Under the pieces are notes generated by a model. The model made no database searches and was not told the DNA's origin. It saw nothing but the letters and a program-made list of their open reading frames with translations. Made by a program: the position numbers and the translations under genes. Positions 12,384 through 25,220 of a DNA stretch of 64,000 nt are shown here, one piece after another. The stretch comes from Karalla daura. Its lineage: Eukaryota > Chordata > Actinopteri > Chaetodontiformes > Leiognathidae. The stretch is taken from NCBI GenBank assembly GCA_029224185.1, contig CM055192.1, forward strand, positions 17,500,739-17,564,738. Direction: 5' to 3'. Every line of letters begins with the position of its first letter. The first letter of the stretch is position 1.

Positions 12384-13716
12384 GACACACACCACTACGC
12401 TAGAGCCGGGCAGAGGGTGTTTCGCTGAGCCAAGGGACCACTACAACCCCCCCCCCCCCCCCCCTCCTTTCCTCCCTTCCTCTCCTCGTTACCTTAAACA
12501 CAACCCTACACTACCCTCAGCGGTCAAAATGGAGGATTGTCTGTTGCCTTTTGTTTTATATGATAGGGTTTCTATAACTTTGTTTTGCAATTTTAAGATG
12601 TTACAACTTTGATGGTTGTTTTATTGTCTTTTACTTACTCGTGGAGTTTTGTATTACTTACAAGTTTGTAATTGCATTAAAAGTCGTTGGACTTGTCAAA
12701 TTGTGTAGCTTCGAACCCACAGAGATTCCAAGATGATTTCAGCTATTGTAAGTGTTTCCTGTGTCTCTTTTTCTTGTTTTTTTTCTTAGATTCTCATGTT
12801 TTTATTCTGTCAGACATTTCACCTCTGTACAGTCGAACCACGAAGTTGTGTCAAAGTTAAGGGACAAAGTTATGTCAGGACAGAGATGTTCAAAGTCAAA
12901 TTGTATTTATTTAAGTGTGTCTTGAGTAATCGCAAGTGGGCTTGCGGTGAAGCGTGGTGTGTGTCGGTCGGATTTGTCCCTCGCTTTGTATAAAAAAGAC
13001 TCATCTCTCAGGCTCAAACGTAAGCTGTGTATGTTTATGCTTTGTTATGTTGCGCCCTTTTGTAGACGTTTTCTATGCAACAGAGCAAGCTCTTTTCGAT
13101 AGATATACACCCAGTGTCGTGAAGTTTCCGCTTTAGATTGATAAGGTTTACCTGTCTCACGTTTTATTAATGTCAGCGCTCCCTTTGAGCCGGATCCTTT
13201 CTTAGGGAAAAAATCCATCTCATTCGTACATTTCCAGTGGTCGTTGTTGTGCAGGGCCACCTGAATCAACCCGCCTCGCCTGACAGCGACGCCGGTGAAG
13301 TGCCGCCTCTCTGGAAGAGCTGCAGTGACATAGATGAGCAACGTTTGCCAAAGGTAGATGTCAGAAAACATACAGACTACTGTATCAGATTGTTTTAGTC
13401 CCTTCTTTGTGGAGCAAAAAAGACAATATGAGGATATCGTGTGTTCGCATGCACGCACATTGAAATCAGCTGTTTTCTGTGCAGTTCTAGAGGCTTTTTG
13501 CCTTTGTCTTTGTTACATGTGTCAGCTCAGTATGGTCAGATGAGGCATCATGAGTGCTTTTGTGAGTAAGTTATTCAACACTGGATGTTGAGTTTACTGG
13601 CGAATTAAAGAGTTCACGCAAAGACCTTCACCTGTGTCTGTGTAACAGATTGTTTTCTTTTTATAAAAAACAGTATATTGTCGACTGCAAGTCATTTATT
13701 TTTCTCGTTCAGCATC

Positions 13717-13722
13717 AATAAA
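13717..13722 (+). terminator. Polyadenylation signal AATAAA (serinc5, proximal)
   Basis: A canonical AATAAA hexamer lies in AT-rich 3' UTR sequence about 1.3 kb after the serinc5 stop codon. Confidence 0.5.
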
Positions 13723-14096
13723 CCAGTGCGGTTTCCTCGTGTCTGATCGTATTCCTAACACGTATGAGAATAACCTCTGTATACATTTTGGCTAAATTCT
13801 GTGATGTGGAAAGTTTCATTTGGATTTTGCTCAGCATACATGCAAATCATGTCAATACTGTATGACTATTTCTGAAGAATATTTCTGCATTTTTATTATT
13901 GATATGAATGTAGAAACTAAATGGTGCTCTGCAGCTTTGATACCATGCTACGAAAAAACAAAACCTTGAACAGCAGGACTCACTGTGAAGGCAGCATTAC
14001 CATGCAGAACATACAGAAACATTTTTTTTTGTACAAGTGAATTTTGGGAATATACAGATGTGGGTCCCACACAGATCACATTGTTCAAACTCTTTT

Positions 14097-14102
14097 AATA
14101 AA
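14097..14102 (+). terminator. Polyadenylation signal AATAAA (serinc5, distal)
   Basis: A canonical hexamer in AT-rich sequence. It is the last plausible signal before the opposing thbs4 3' end. Confidence 0.55.
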
Positions 14103-14224
14103 ACATCTATGGAACGCAATGTGCAGTCTTTAGTCGTCATCATTTTATGACTTCATATAGATTGATGGAACAAACCTATGTACAAAATGAGAACCTGCTT
14201 TGATTTTGTGAAATGCTCAAGATT

Positions 14225-14230
14225 TTTATT
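14225..14230 (-). terminator. Polyadenylation signal AATAAA (thbs4)
   Basis: TTTATT on the plus strand reads AATAAA on the minus strand, 300 bases after the thbs4 stop codon. It would give a compact 3' UTR of roughly 14205-14529. Confidence 0.6.
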
Positions 14231-14529
14231 GTACTTTCAATATGCGTAAAACACAGCTTTGCATCTCGAACAGTGATAAAACACTGGTAGTATTGCAGGT
14301 GATGCTGCACATTTGCATAACTGCTGATTTACACAAAGATTCACTGGCTTTAGTTACATTGAATAAAATGTGTATAATGCCCAATGTTACACCTCCCAAA
14401 ACCCTTCCCAATCTAAAGTAAAAATGTTAAGATCTTTCACCAAACTTATCCATCATGTCACCTTCCTCTACCATATCGTCTTCCTCTCCTCTCTGCCCAT
14501 CCAACAAGGCTCCTTCCCTGTCTCTTCAT

Positions 14530-17500
14530 TCACTGTGAGCTCTGGGCAATGAGATCCTGGTAGTCAACAGGAATAGTATCTGTAGGGACGAGGAAGAGGA
14601 GGAAGCTCAGAGCCGTACTCGAGGTTCATACCGCACACTGGACTGGCTTTACTCATACAGACACTCACCGTTGCAGCGGTACTTCAGATTGGACCAGATG
14701 ATGTTTTCCTGAGAGAAGCAGAACACGCCCAGCCTCCCGCCTCTCATGCTGGTGTCAATGATGACCCCCGTGTCGGCCACCAGGTTCGAGCCCTCAAAGA
14801 AGCGAGCCCTGGAGCGTAAGAAGCAACAAGAAGCGGGTCAATTTCACGTGTTTGAGTCTACATTTCTGCAGGCTTCGGTAGTCATCGTCTGTACCTGATG
14901 TATCCAACCTGTGGCCGGTGCTGGAGGAACCAGCGGTAGGAGACTTTGTCCTTCCAGCCCACGTTCCTGGGGTCCTTCCACAGGAGACGGACCTGCTCGG
15001 GGGTGTCTCCTGTGTGCCACAGGGAGTTCCTCAGATACTCACCAGGCCCGGTTTTAGACTTGACCACCTGGGGAAAAACAGCGTACAAACTGATAGTGAG
15101 TATACAAGTGGTTGAAAATGCTGAAAAAAGCCCTAAAGGTCAGGTAAACGCATCCATGGTTTGGTGTTGGAGTGAGTGGGAGGTTTGGAGGCTTTCAACG
15201 ATGATCAGCCTGTTACATACTTTAAGCTGTATTCCCGGTTCAGCCACAGCTCTGAAGGGCGCAGCCTGCCAGTAGGTCTGTTCTGTCTGTTTCCACATCA
15301 CCACGTAGAACGAGGAGGAGTCCTGGTAGCCGAAGATGAAGCCGGCGTAGTCGTCATCTGTAACTGTGTTCACGTGGAACGTCCCCTCGAAGTCCACCCC
15401 ACTGAACGCTGTGTAGCCTGGATAGAGATAGAGAAACACGTTGGATGAAAACAAATTACATGAAGAAATGGGAGAACGTACGGTATAGGGCAGTGAGGGA
15501 ATGCTTTGCATACCTACAGCGAGGCCGGGGTCAGAGTTCATGGTCTGAACTATCTCCATGCCCTGGCAAAGCAAAGTAGATTCACTGTATTTGTAATGCA
15601 ATACATTGAGATGAAATACAATCAAATACAGTTCATGGAGACTGAGTTATGCTTCATGTAATGGTAATTCTCTTTAGTTTTGCCCGTTTCTTTACCTGAT
15701 TGAGGACCACCCAGTTGGGGTCGATCTGAGAGTCTCCCTCTGGGTCCAGCACTACGGTCTGATAGGCTCTGAAGTCGGTCAGGGTCACCTCGGCGTTCTC
15801 CGGGCAGTGGTCGATGATGTCAACGACGTTGTCTTTGTCGAAGTCTCCTTCGCACGCGTCTCCCACTTTGTTGTCTGCAGCGCAGGAACACGCACTTAAA
15901 GCCACACAGCTCAGAAACTCAGACCACACACACACGTATAGGAAAGAGCAGGACAGCGACACTGACTGTCTGAGTCCTTTTGGTCCAGGTTGGGAACCAG
16001 TCTGCAGTTGTCGTCCTCGTCCAGTATGCCGTCATTGTCGTCGTCGTCGTCACATTCATCTCCCTGTCAGGGTGAAATGACAAGTGCGTTAGCCTGAGGT
16101 AATGATGTATGATGTGTCGATCGAACTGAGAGGGAAGTGGTTTTCGAACCAGTCCGTCCTTGTCCGTGTCCAGCTGGGAGGAGTTGATCACTGTGGGACA
16201 GTTGTCCTTCGTGTTCTGGTGGCCATCGCCGTCACTGAGGGAGAGGAGGCGGTCAGGCTCTATGCATCTTTATGAAGCATCAGTGCACACATACACACAC
16301 TCTACCTGTCTATGTTGTCATCACAGGTGTCTCCCACCAGATCGTCGTCTGAGTCAGACTGCAGGGGGGGGGAAACACGACACAAAAAGCTCTGACTCCA
16401 AGTCACGGCCACAGAGGAATCGCTCCCAGACTCTGTTGTCTGGTTGTTTATTACCTGATTGGGGTTGGCCATGTCAGGACAGCTGTCACAGGCGTCTCCC
16501 ACCCCGTCATTGTCCCGGTCTCTTTGGTCTGGGTTGGGGACTCGCTGGCAGTTGTCAAGAATGTTCTTCAGGCCTGAGAACATGAACCTCTGAGCACTTT
16601 AATTTGGAGTCGTGCGTAAAAGCGGTGACAGAAAAGGAAAAAAAGAAACTAGCGTGACAGAAAGCAGGCCACAGACACAGCCTGTCAAAGGCATCAGCAG
16701 ATGGCAGTGTTTGTTTAAGACGGAGGTAGAATATTTTCCAGTGGCCTTCAGTGCCTGGCTGAGGCTTACCGTGGAAAAATGCTTTCAGAGAAGAGACAGA
16801 CATGACCAAGCGCTTAGCAATCCAGCCTTGGACTTAAAGACATAACCAAATGATCAAAAGGTGGGAGCTCAGCCAAAACTGAATGAACAGGGGTCGTCAA
16901 ACACAGTCTAAACACGCAACATGCGCAAGCATACAAAGGTAAACACGGGTTCGCGCACACACACAAAGGCGAGAAGTTAAAGCAGCCTCTTCAGTGGAAC
17001 AAGTGAGAGCGACACTGAAAGTGAAGTATGTGAGAAAAGGTTGAGAGCAGTGCTTATGATTCCAGTTGGAACAATTTCACATTTAACACGGTTTTCTATT
17101 GGGCTTTCAAAATGGGTTGCTTTTGCAAATGACGCTTGACTTGTTTCCTGAAAGCCACCGATCTAAGTGTTGAAGGATTTGAAATGAAAACAGGAACGTA
17201 AAAAAAAAGAGCAGGAGGGTTGTTTTGAAGAGATAAAGTGCTGCCAGTGCACACTTTCCAATGAACAGGATTGTCAAGCTTCCGTCTTTGTCTGGACAGT
17301 CTGGTCCAGACCAGTCTGTGGTTTGGATAACCCTCACAGACACAGTAGTCTTTTAATGCCATTATCAACCATTAGGGTTTCCAACGTGTTCCTGGCTTTA
17401 TTACCTAATAATTGATGCAATAAAAGCAGTAATGGTCCGGTTATTACACCAGCTCCAGTTATGGCCGACCCACCCTTTGAACCACTGCAACCATTTACAA

Positions 17501-20500
17501 AAATTGCAGTGATGTCCCTCTAATTACACCTGCTCATGTGCAGAAACCACATGTAGAAATCTATGTGACTGCAGCAACAAGAGCAAACACACGTACCATC
17601 TCCATCCATGTCATCATCACACTCGTCGCCCAGCCCATCTTTGTCCGTGTCTCTCTGCGAGGGATTCTCGATCGTTTTGCAGTTGTCGCAGGCGTCGCCG
17701 TGCGCGTCCTTATCGGTGTTCCTTTGGTCCACGTTAGGAACAAGCCAGCAGTTGTCCTGGGAGAGACAGCAGATGCGTTGTGGGGCCAGCCAAAATCTGT
17801 GAGCGTTTTACTGAGGTGGAGCGGAGTTACCTACATCTATGTTGATGATGCCGTCACTGTCGGCATCGTCGTCACAGGCGTCTCCCATGCCGTCCCTGTC
17901 TGCGTCCTCTTGGCCGGAGTTTGGCACAAAGACACAGTTATCCTGGAAACACAGCGCTGATGTTGAGAACCACCAGGGAACAGCAGCTGGAGTGAGCGTA
18001 GAGGGTGGAGAATACCTGGCTGCACTTGTTGTCTTTACACGGGAGCACGAGGTCAGGATATGCGTCAATATCTGTGTCCTTTCCACACACGTAGCCATTC
18101 CCGGCCCAACCGACTCCACACTAACACATATACACACGTACAAGGAGGACATGGCAGGACAGTTCATGTAAATTATGTAACAGTTAGTGAGTCATGATCA
18201 TTCCCGATCCAGGAATCACATTCTGGGAGCATTCCCGATCCAAAATCACTGGTTTTCTCAATTCTTACCGCGCAGCTAATGCTGCCGTCTCTCTCCACGA
18301 TGCACTCGCCGTTGATGTCACAGGGGTTAGGCTGGCCGTTGGGGCAGAGCCTGGAGCTGTGGCAGCCCGTCACCTGGTTGCCCGTGAAGCCAGCTTTACA
18401 TTCTGCACAGCGGAACGAGCCCTAGCGAGGACAGAGAGAGTCAGAGAGAGAGAAGGTCTCTGTTGTAAATCAATGGAGTAATAAGCAAACTCCCAGGTCC
18501 CAGGGCGTCCGTCTCACCATAGAGTTGTAGCAGTGCGAGTTGGCAGTGCAGCCCCCGTTGTCAGGCGGGCCCAGACACTCGTCTATGTCCTCGCACACCT
18601 GGGGAAGAAAGATGAGAGTCGGGGAAATAGAAAAGAAAAAGATCAATATACCGACAACAGGGACTGTTACGCCATAGTGTTTTCTGCATTGTCTGGACTT
18701 GTGCTGTTGTACCTGTTTGTGTGTCTTAGCATAGTTGACTCCCACCCCAGTCAGCTGTGGTCCAGTGTATCCCAGAGGACATTTCCCACAGCGGAAACCG
18801 GGAGAGGTGTTTATACAGCGGACACCAGCGAAACATGGGTTAAACTGACACTGAAACACACACACAAACACATGCATGTAAATCATCGTAAATCAGAAAA
18901 TTACCACGACATTGCAGATTTATGTCTCAATCTCAGCTGTTTGCACTCCAGGAAACTGTACCTCGTCCACATCGTCACAGTGGACTCCATCTCCTGTGAA
19001 TCCATCTGGACAGGGCGCGCACCGGAAACCCCCCGACTCTGTCCTTATGCACATGTTCTGTCTGAAACACGTCCCATGTGGACACTGAGTCAGAGGCTGA
19101 GGCTGGATGACAACTTTCCCAGGAGTTGGAGCTGGACCTGAGTTGGTTGGACTGCCTCCCAGACCTGTGGGCACACACGGACAGATATGAGAGCAGCTTG
19201 TTGAAATGTCACTGGAAATGCCAGACGTGTCTTAATGCCGTGTAAATGAAGAGTGTGATTGCAGGTTTTTGCGCTGCCTTACCACAGGCCAAACACTCTG
19301 CGATGGTGTTCCTCAGAAAAGTCGTCTCCTTAATCTTCACCAGAAAGACAGATTTGTGTCAGGATTCATGGTGTTCCTTGGATTATTGTGTTTTCATTTG
19401 ACAGCTTTAAATAAGAAAATCTGAATGAGACAGCGATGGAGTACAAACATAAGCTTCAGGGATCTGTTTCCTCACATGAAGGATTCTCTTTGTGTGTCCA
19501 ACAAGCCTGAAAGGCTGAACTATTTACAGAGCATTTCATCGCCTCAGGCTTCTTGTTTGATCTCTTATCGTCTAACAAATCCTCCGCCTTAAATGATCAT
19601 CCAGGTCTCTCTGCTGCTCGCTCCTACTCAGCTGTCTCTTGCTGAGCCTTGTAACAATAGACAACAGATCTTGCCATTTAAGAAGGAAATTGCAAATCAA
19701 TCCACACTCTAGAAGTAGGTAATTACCATTACTTGCTTTCCAATGTTGTCCAAAAGGCTCTTTATTTTCAACTGTATGTATTTATTATACTGTCAGTATC
19801 AAACAGCTTTAGTGCTTTAGTTATAGCTGTGGGGTCCACGTGAGCTAACCTGCTGGTGGAGCAGCTCCTTCATCTCTGACAACATGCTCTTCAGCTCCTG
19901 CATGCTGGCCTGGTCATGTGCTGTCCTCCCTCCCTGGATGCCTGGGGCAATTTCACAAAATCAAAACTGCAAAATCAGATATGCAACCCATACGTTAGCC
20001 CATACATTAATGCGATGAACCCGTTCCTCACCGAGCAGCTGAAGAGATTCACTGGGATCCATGTTGCACTCCTGCAGAGTGGCCACATTGTCTATGGTGT
20101 CCTCTATCACCAGCTTCAAATCTGTCAGCTCATTCTTAAATGGAAACAAAGGACGGAGAATTGGACAGTTACACAAATGATGGTAAAACCAACTTCGACA
20201 CAGCCAGTGGACATGTTACGCACCTGTCCACCCGTCTGCAGGGTCCTGAGGGCCACCCTGTTGGGGCCAGGCTGGAGCGACCCAAAGGCGGCCGGCAGGT
20301 CCTCCAGGGTGTGCGCCAGTCTGCAGTCCACGTAGACGTTGAGGCGAGGCGGACCGCGCTGCAGGCCACTGGCGTGCAGCATCACATGGTGATCCCGACC
20401 ATCCGCCAGCGAGGCGTGGTTGAAACTGGTGGCGCCAAATCTGCCGTCAGTCTTCTGGTAGCGAATGGTCACTGGAGACGAGGACGGAGGAGCGAAGAGA

Positions 20501-21175
20501 CAGACGAGTGAAAACACAGATGGTGTGAGCTGGTTAGTTGTCCAAGTCCGGGTCACTGTGTTGCAGCTCACCCTTGTTCAGTTTGGCCTGCACACTGAAC
20601 TCCAAGTACTTGGTGTTGTCTTTGGGATTGATGACGCTGTAGAGAGACGTGGGCGCCTTGGTGTGGAGCCTGAAGGAGGAGAGGAGGAAGGCCTCATCTC
20701 GCCCTTTGTTCTTCAGGCTGCCCTGGAGCAGGTCAGGCAGGCAGTCTGGAGACTGTAGCAGGTCATAGACTGACACAGGAGAGGATGGCGTACAAAGCTC
20801 AGTTACACACTCTTGGGCCATGATTGTGACAAATAAGTTAAGAGAAAAGGCGGAGATTAAGAAAAACGTACATTTAAATGCTCAGTAGACAAAGTCATGT
20901 CATTTTCGTTAAACCATAAGTGTTCAGATTTTGTTTGTCTTTGTTTCTCTGCTTTGCTTTCCGAGTTTGTGTCTTGTCCACAGTACACAGTGTACTGTGG
21001 ACTGCCACTGCTCAGTCAGTGCACTATGGCACTTCAAAATGTGGACAGTGCAGCTATATTCATGTGTGTGTGTGTGCATGTTCATGCTTGCATCCCGCTG
21101 TGTTTTATAGAGTGGTAGACTGGAGTTGCAGAGGAGAGCAGCAGTAAAGTCTTTCCACTGGAACGAACACACTGA

Positions 21176-21254
<79 letters not shown>

Positions 21255-21780
21255 ATGCACAGGCAAATTTGCACAAAAACACTTGCACGCGCACCCATTA
21301 GTTGGATTCAAGAATAATTCAGAGTGACAGGAAATTACGTGGAAATATCTAGCACATGGAGCCCAAGGTAATCAAAGTTTCTGCACATGTTCATTCTCAC
21401 ACGGCAGTGTTTGTGTCCTCATCTACGACTGACCTTATTTAGGTCAGACTGAAACGAGATCCCAGGCTGCAAATTCTACAAGGTACGAAAAAGAGCACGC
21501 TTCATGCCAGCTGCAGTGAAAGAATCACTTCTATTGTACATCCAGGCAACCACTTGTTTTGAATACAAACATGGAAAATAAAGTGACTGAAACACAATGA
21601 TTTGTTGATGACGCAAACGGACGCAGAGACATTTCTGATGTTTTCCATATGAGAGAGGATGGCGAGGAAGAACTTACCCATGCCTTGAGCTGTGACACTG
21701 AGCACCAGCTGCTGCAGCACCAGAGACAGAGCTGCTACTCCGGCCCACACACCCATCATCGCTGCTTCAGCCCGGGACAC
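14530..21780 (-). CDS. thbs4: Thrombospondin 4 (complete, 23 exons, 961 aa)
   Basis: Coding exons, 5' to 3' on the minus strand: 21780-21678, 20769-20572, 20471-20224, 20134-20032, 19941-19850, 19334-19283, 19164-18962, 18850-18713, 18598-18518, 18421-18269, 18120-18016, 17942-17835, 17756-17597, 16573-16455, 16358-16306, 16234-16150, 16063-15967, 15874-15696, 15562-15514, 15417-15221, 15067-14895, 14808-14669, 14579-14530. They sum to 962 codons in phase, and 961 aa is the length I know for human THBS4. Order of parts: signal peptide (1 to about 31), laminin-G-like N domain (about 35-217), pentamer coiled coil ending in ECLACG (about 225-265), EGF-like repeats (about 267-475), calcium-binding type 3 repeats rich in DxDxDG (about 476-735), lectin-like C domain with FIFGYQDSSSFYVVMWKQ. 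The secreted calcium-binding matrix protein serves tendon, muscle and heart. Which teleost paralogue (a or b) is unresolved. Downstream Met codons at 21759 and 21756 could also start. Confidence 0.96.
16574..17596 (-). other. Large thbs4 intron, nothing recognised
   Basis: This roughly 1-kb intron separates two type 3 repeat exons. I see no gene, only short chance open frames. Confidence 0.7.
18199..18250. repeat. Short direct repeat in thbs4 intron
   Basis: The unit CATTCCCGATCCA followed by AATCAC appears twice, about 31 bases apart, between the exons ending at 18269 and starting at 18120 on the minus strand. Confidence 0.7.
19335..19849 (-). other. thbs4 intron, nothing recognised
   Basis: This 515-base intron interrupts the coiled-coil coding part. 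No feature was seen beyond ordinary AT-rich sequence. Confidence 0.7.
21179..21248. repeat. (AC)35 microsatellite
   Basis: A perfect AC run inside the first thbs4 intron (20770-21677). The rest of that intron holds nothing I recognise. Confidence 0.97.
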
Positions 21781-22206
21781 ACCTCAGGAGAGGCTGCGCT
21801 CCTGGAGAAAAGCAGCAAAGTTTTTTTTTCCTCTCTAGGATCGATAAAAGACCGGTCGCCTGTTAAATCACAGTCCAGGGGGATGATGGACTGATCCAGA
21901 TGTGGAGGCAAAATCTCAGCAGAGGTGAGATGGCTTAGCTGCCACAGCCACAGCTTTTAAAGCCAGGGGGAGTGTCTTTGTTCTTCTCTATTGCGAAAGT
22001 GACACAGTGTGGGGACTATTTTAAGTTTGTGGGAGTGTCCCTCTGCTCCTTTAATTCAATCCAACAATAATTCATTAGTAGTAGCATTATCATTTTCTAC
22101 AAGTAGTGTAAGGAGAACAGACAAAATAGAGTATTTTTCACATTTTATTCTTGAGGCTATCTTTGTCAGGTTGCTGCCTTACCTTTATTGTATGAACTGA
22201 GATAGA

Positions 22207-22230
22207 GTCTTCCCATATTTATGGGAAGAC
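22207..22230. repeat. Perfect inverted repeat (hairpin)
   Basis: GTCTTCCCATA is followed by TT and then TATGGGAAGAC: two perfect 11-base arms with a 2-base loop. There is no T-tract or neighbouring gene end to suggest a terminator. Its role is unknown. Confidence 0.85.
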
Positions 22231-24694
22231 CTATTTTATTTAAAAGTTTTATTTCTTCAATCTGTTTGTCTATGAGCTTTTGGGAATTTGTGATATGACA
22301 CCATAAAATGCACTCTAAATCAGCCTAAATGCAGTCAGCCAACTCTAAAATATGTCTGAAATGGACTGTGGTCTACTGGGAGGAAAACCTGACTCCAGCT
22401 GGCCACTGACTTTCGCAAACAACGTGAACCTGTGTCATAGATGGGGATCTCATCTCTGGGCTATGCTCCACCGAAGTGTATTCCCGCTTGCCAGATGTTT
22501 TTAATTTTAATTTAATTCAAATTGTTCTGCAGGCTTCAGCAAATCTTTCCCTAATTCCATCTGTTGTGAGAAAAGAAGGACGACGAGGGCGAGACTCTCA
22601 ACCCTGACTGAAAATATTTCACGAGAAGTCTGGTACTCTTCTCAAAGCCCTCCTCACTAACCTCAAGTACATTTCAACATCTCAGCTTCTGATCTGTGCC
22701 AGAGCGAGACATTTACCGTCCCTCGGTGTGTTATCACCCTGCATCCGTCTCAGTCTGGCTGTCTGGTCCCCGACCAAACACCTGGCAGCATTCAGCAGTC
22801 GGCCTGTCAGCTCAAGGGGCGGACATCATGCCATTGTTGCAGAAAACAAGTACAATGGAAAAAAAAAAAGAAAAAGGGAAATTTCCATTTGCCATTTAGA
22901 TCACAATATTTAACAGTATCACTTACTCACTTCTTGCTTCATAGAGAGTCAGTCACTATTCATGTGAAGAACACTGTGTATCACTGTCCCTTTCAAGGCA
23001 TCTGTTCCTTTTTACTGCTGTTTTTATTTAGCTAAGTATGAAACCAGATACAAAAAACAACATAATTAAACATCTAAACAACCCCCAAAAATCACATATT
23101 AGAAACACATTTGTTGATGGTAGTGATAATTTTGTGTCTGATCCAATATTGGCTGACACATATATGATTATATGCTGTAAACAGTAGCCCAAAGCATTTT
23201 GAATAATACTTATGACTACTTTGTGCTTTTTATTGAAAGAGAAGTAAAGAAGTGTGTGCGTGTTCAGAAACATTATTACAGAATGTAATTACCTTATAGA
23301 ATACTGTGCTGTAGAAAATTCTATATAAATTTCAGAGAATATTATTGACATTTGTGTCTATTGCCAAGCGTAAAATATTATATTCCAGACCATGCTATAC
23401 AAATGCTAATATAGTAGATTCTATTCTGAAAATGTTCTATGTACATTTTTGTGTAGACATTGGATTCTAAATTCTAAATGTTATTATGGAATACAATTAT
23501 TAGTACAGAATATTGCATTCCTGTTTGTATAGAATATTAGTGAAACTGTGTTCTCAGATAACCTTAGTAGAGTATAGTAATGTTAATGTGTAACATTCTG
23601 TTCTAGACAAACGCAGAAGCATACTGGGGCCTTCAGTAATGCATGTTTTGAAATCTATGCAAATCCAATGACAGTTACTACATTTAATTTCTAGTCCCCA
23701 CATTGAAATACACAATAAAATATCGAAATTGCCACAGCTTATAAGAATTACTAATGCTAAAGTAATGTCTGAAATGTATAGTTTCGACTATTTCCTTACA
23801 TTACTATTCTATTGTTGACCAGGGAAACCAGGGGCTGACAGAGTGTAGCCATATGTAGATGCTTAGCTTATATGTATTTGGTATAGTTTTTAACACTTTA
23901 AGAGATCAGTAACAATTAATTGATTGTCAATCCACAGTTGGCAGTGAATTGTGTGGTCTCTAAATGAAATGTTCCAAAGTAATTATGAATGAAGAGATAA
24001 TTTAGCAATAAAAAAGATTACAAGTCTTTTGTGAGGTCATTCTTGAGATTCAAACCAGTTAAAACAATATGCCTCACCGTAATGTTCATTTGCTTTCGTG
24101 ATGTGAATAACAAAACCCTCATTAGCATATGATGAGGTTGAGCAAATGATGCTGTTATATGTTAATAAACTCTTTCATTATTTTAGCTATTTTTGTGTCC
24201 ATTCTCATAAAAGTGTAGCCTGCTGCGTTACTAGTGTGGCCTGACTCTGTCATGCTTACCTCACCATTAATTAGCAGTTTTATGACTCTTAAATGGATGT
24301 GACGCATCATCTGAACATACTGACAAAACAGCTAATGAGGTTTTATGTGGACTGTACGATAACAGTTCGTATTTTAAAACCCCAAATCACACCTCAGTTT
24401 CTTGTCGTAGGGCCTTAAACGACCGCAACAGGTCCACAACGCATGGTTGTGCTTTGTCATCCAGGAAAGCAAATGAAGCAAACATAGTGAGAAGCTGATT
24501 GTAGAATTAATTAATTGTGGGCTGTTGGGTGGGGCAGTGAACAGGTGTGTGTATGAGGGGTTGGTGGAGGGTCTTGAAGTCATGGAGGAAAGAAGACTGG
24601 CCTTGGGACATCTGGTAGATAAGTGGAGAATAGCACTGAGGAGGAGAATTGTGAAACAGGAGCCTAAAAGAGTTAGATGATATGGGCTTGGGGG

Positions 24695-24905
24695 ACAGCT
24701 CAGTTGGAGACTCTAAATTGCCCCTATGCGTGTGTGAGAGAGAGATGGTGTGGAATGGTGTGACTGGTGAACTGTCCATGGTGTATTCCCTGCCATCACC
24801 CAGTGTACTATGGAGATGGCTCCATTGGCTACAAAATAGGTAAACTAATGGATGGATGGGAGAGCAGCAGACTGAAGATCTAAAAGGTTGCTGGTTCAAT
24901 TCTGG
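24695..24905 (+). mobile_element. Diverged SINE-like repeat, copy B, with a second tRNA-like segment
   Basis: The part at 24695-24862 carries the family signature 'ggagactctaaattgcccc', then a stretch like 'attccctgccatcacccagtg', and ends in 'aatggatggatggg'. The following part (24863-24905) has a box-B-like GGTTCAATTC motif and looks like the tRNA-derived head of another element. Both are diverged. Confidence 0.6.
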
Positions 24906-25220
24906 CTAAATCTCAAATAAAAGCAAAAGAAAATGTGGGTTTCAAGGGAAGATGTGGAAGTCTCCATGGCCACGGTAGATCTCATTTGCCTGGACAGACT
25001 GTCCCAAAGTCTCAGGACTGCCACCCTGAAGAAAAAAGAAAAATATGACATTAGAAGTGTCCTAGCTGGAATGTGAAAGTGCAGCAGATTAGAAAGAAGA
25101 TATTTATAAAGGGCTTTATAAACAAACGACACGTTTCCGGTTGGACAGAGCACATTTGAACATATCATCTGCCTGATTTTTGCTCTCGCGCTGCATGATC
25201 TTCGATTGACAGGTACCCCG

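Larger units (their letters stand above)
12384..14120 (+). other. serinc5: serinc5 3' UTR
   Basis: AT-rich non-coding sequence follows the serinc5 stop codon. It begins with a poly-C run at about 12449-12464. ATTAAA occurs at 12676, AATAAA at 13717 and AATAAA at 14097, so two or three alternative 3' ends are possible. The downstream limit is inferred from the last signal. No open frame here has a recognisable product. Confidence 0.7.

Noticed and set aside
13045..13458. A 137-codon minus-strand frame inside the serinc5 3' UTR
   Set aside because: No recognisable domain, codon use unlike the true exons, and located between a stop codon and polyadenylation signals of the sense gene.
24863..24905. 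Possible tRNA gene suggested by a GGTTCAATTC box-B motif (and similar motifs at 5200-5250 and 49200-49258)
   Set aside because: No cloverleaf with paired acceptor arms can be drawn. The motifs belong to tRNA-derived heads of dispersed repeats.
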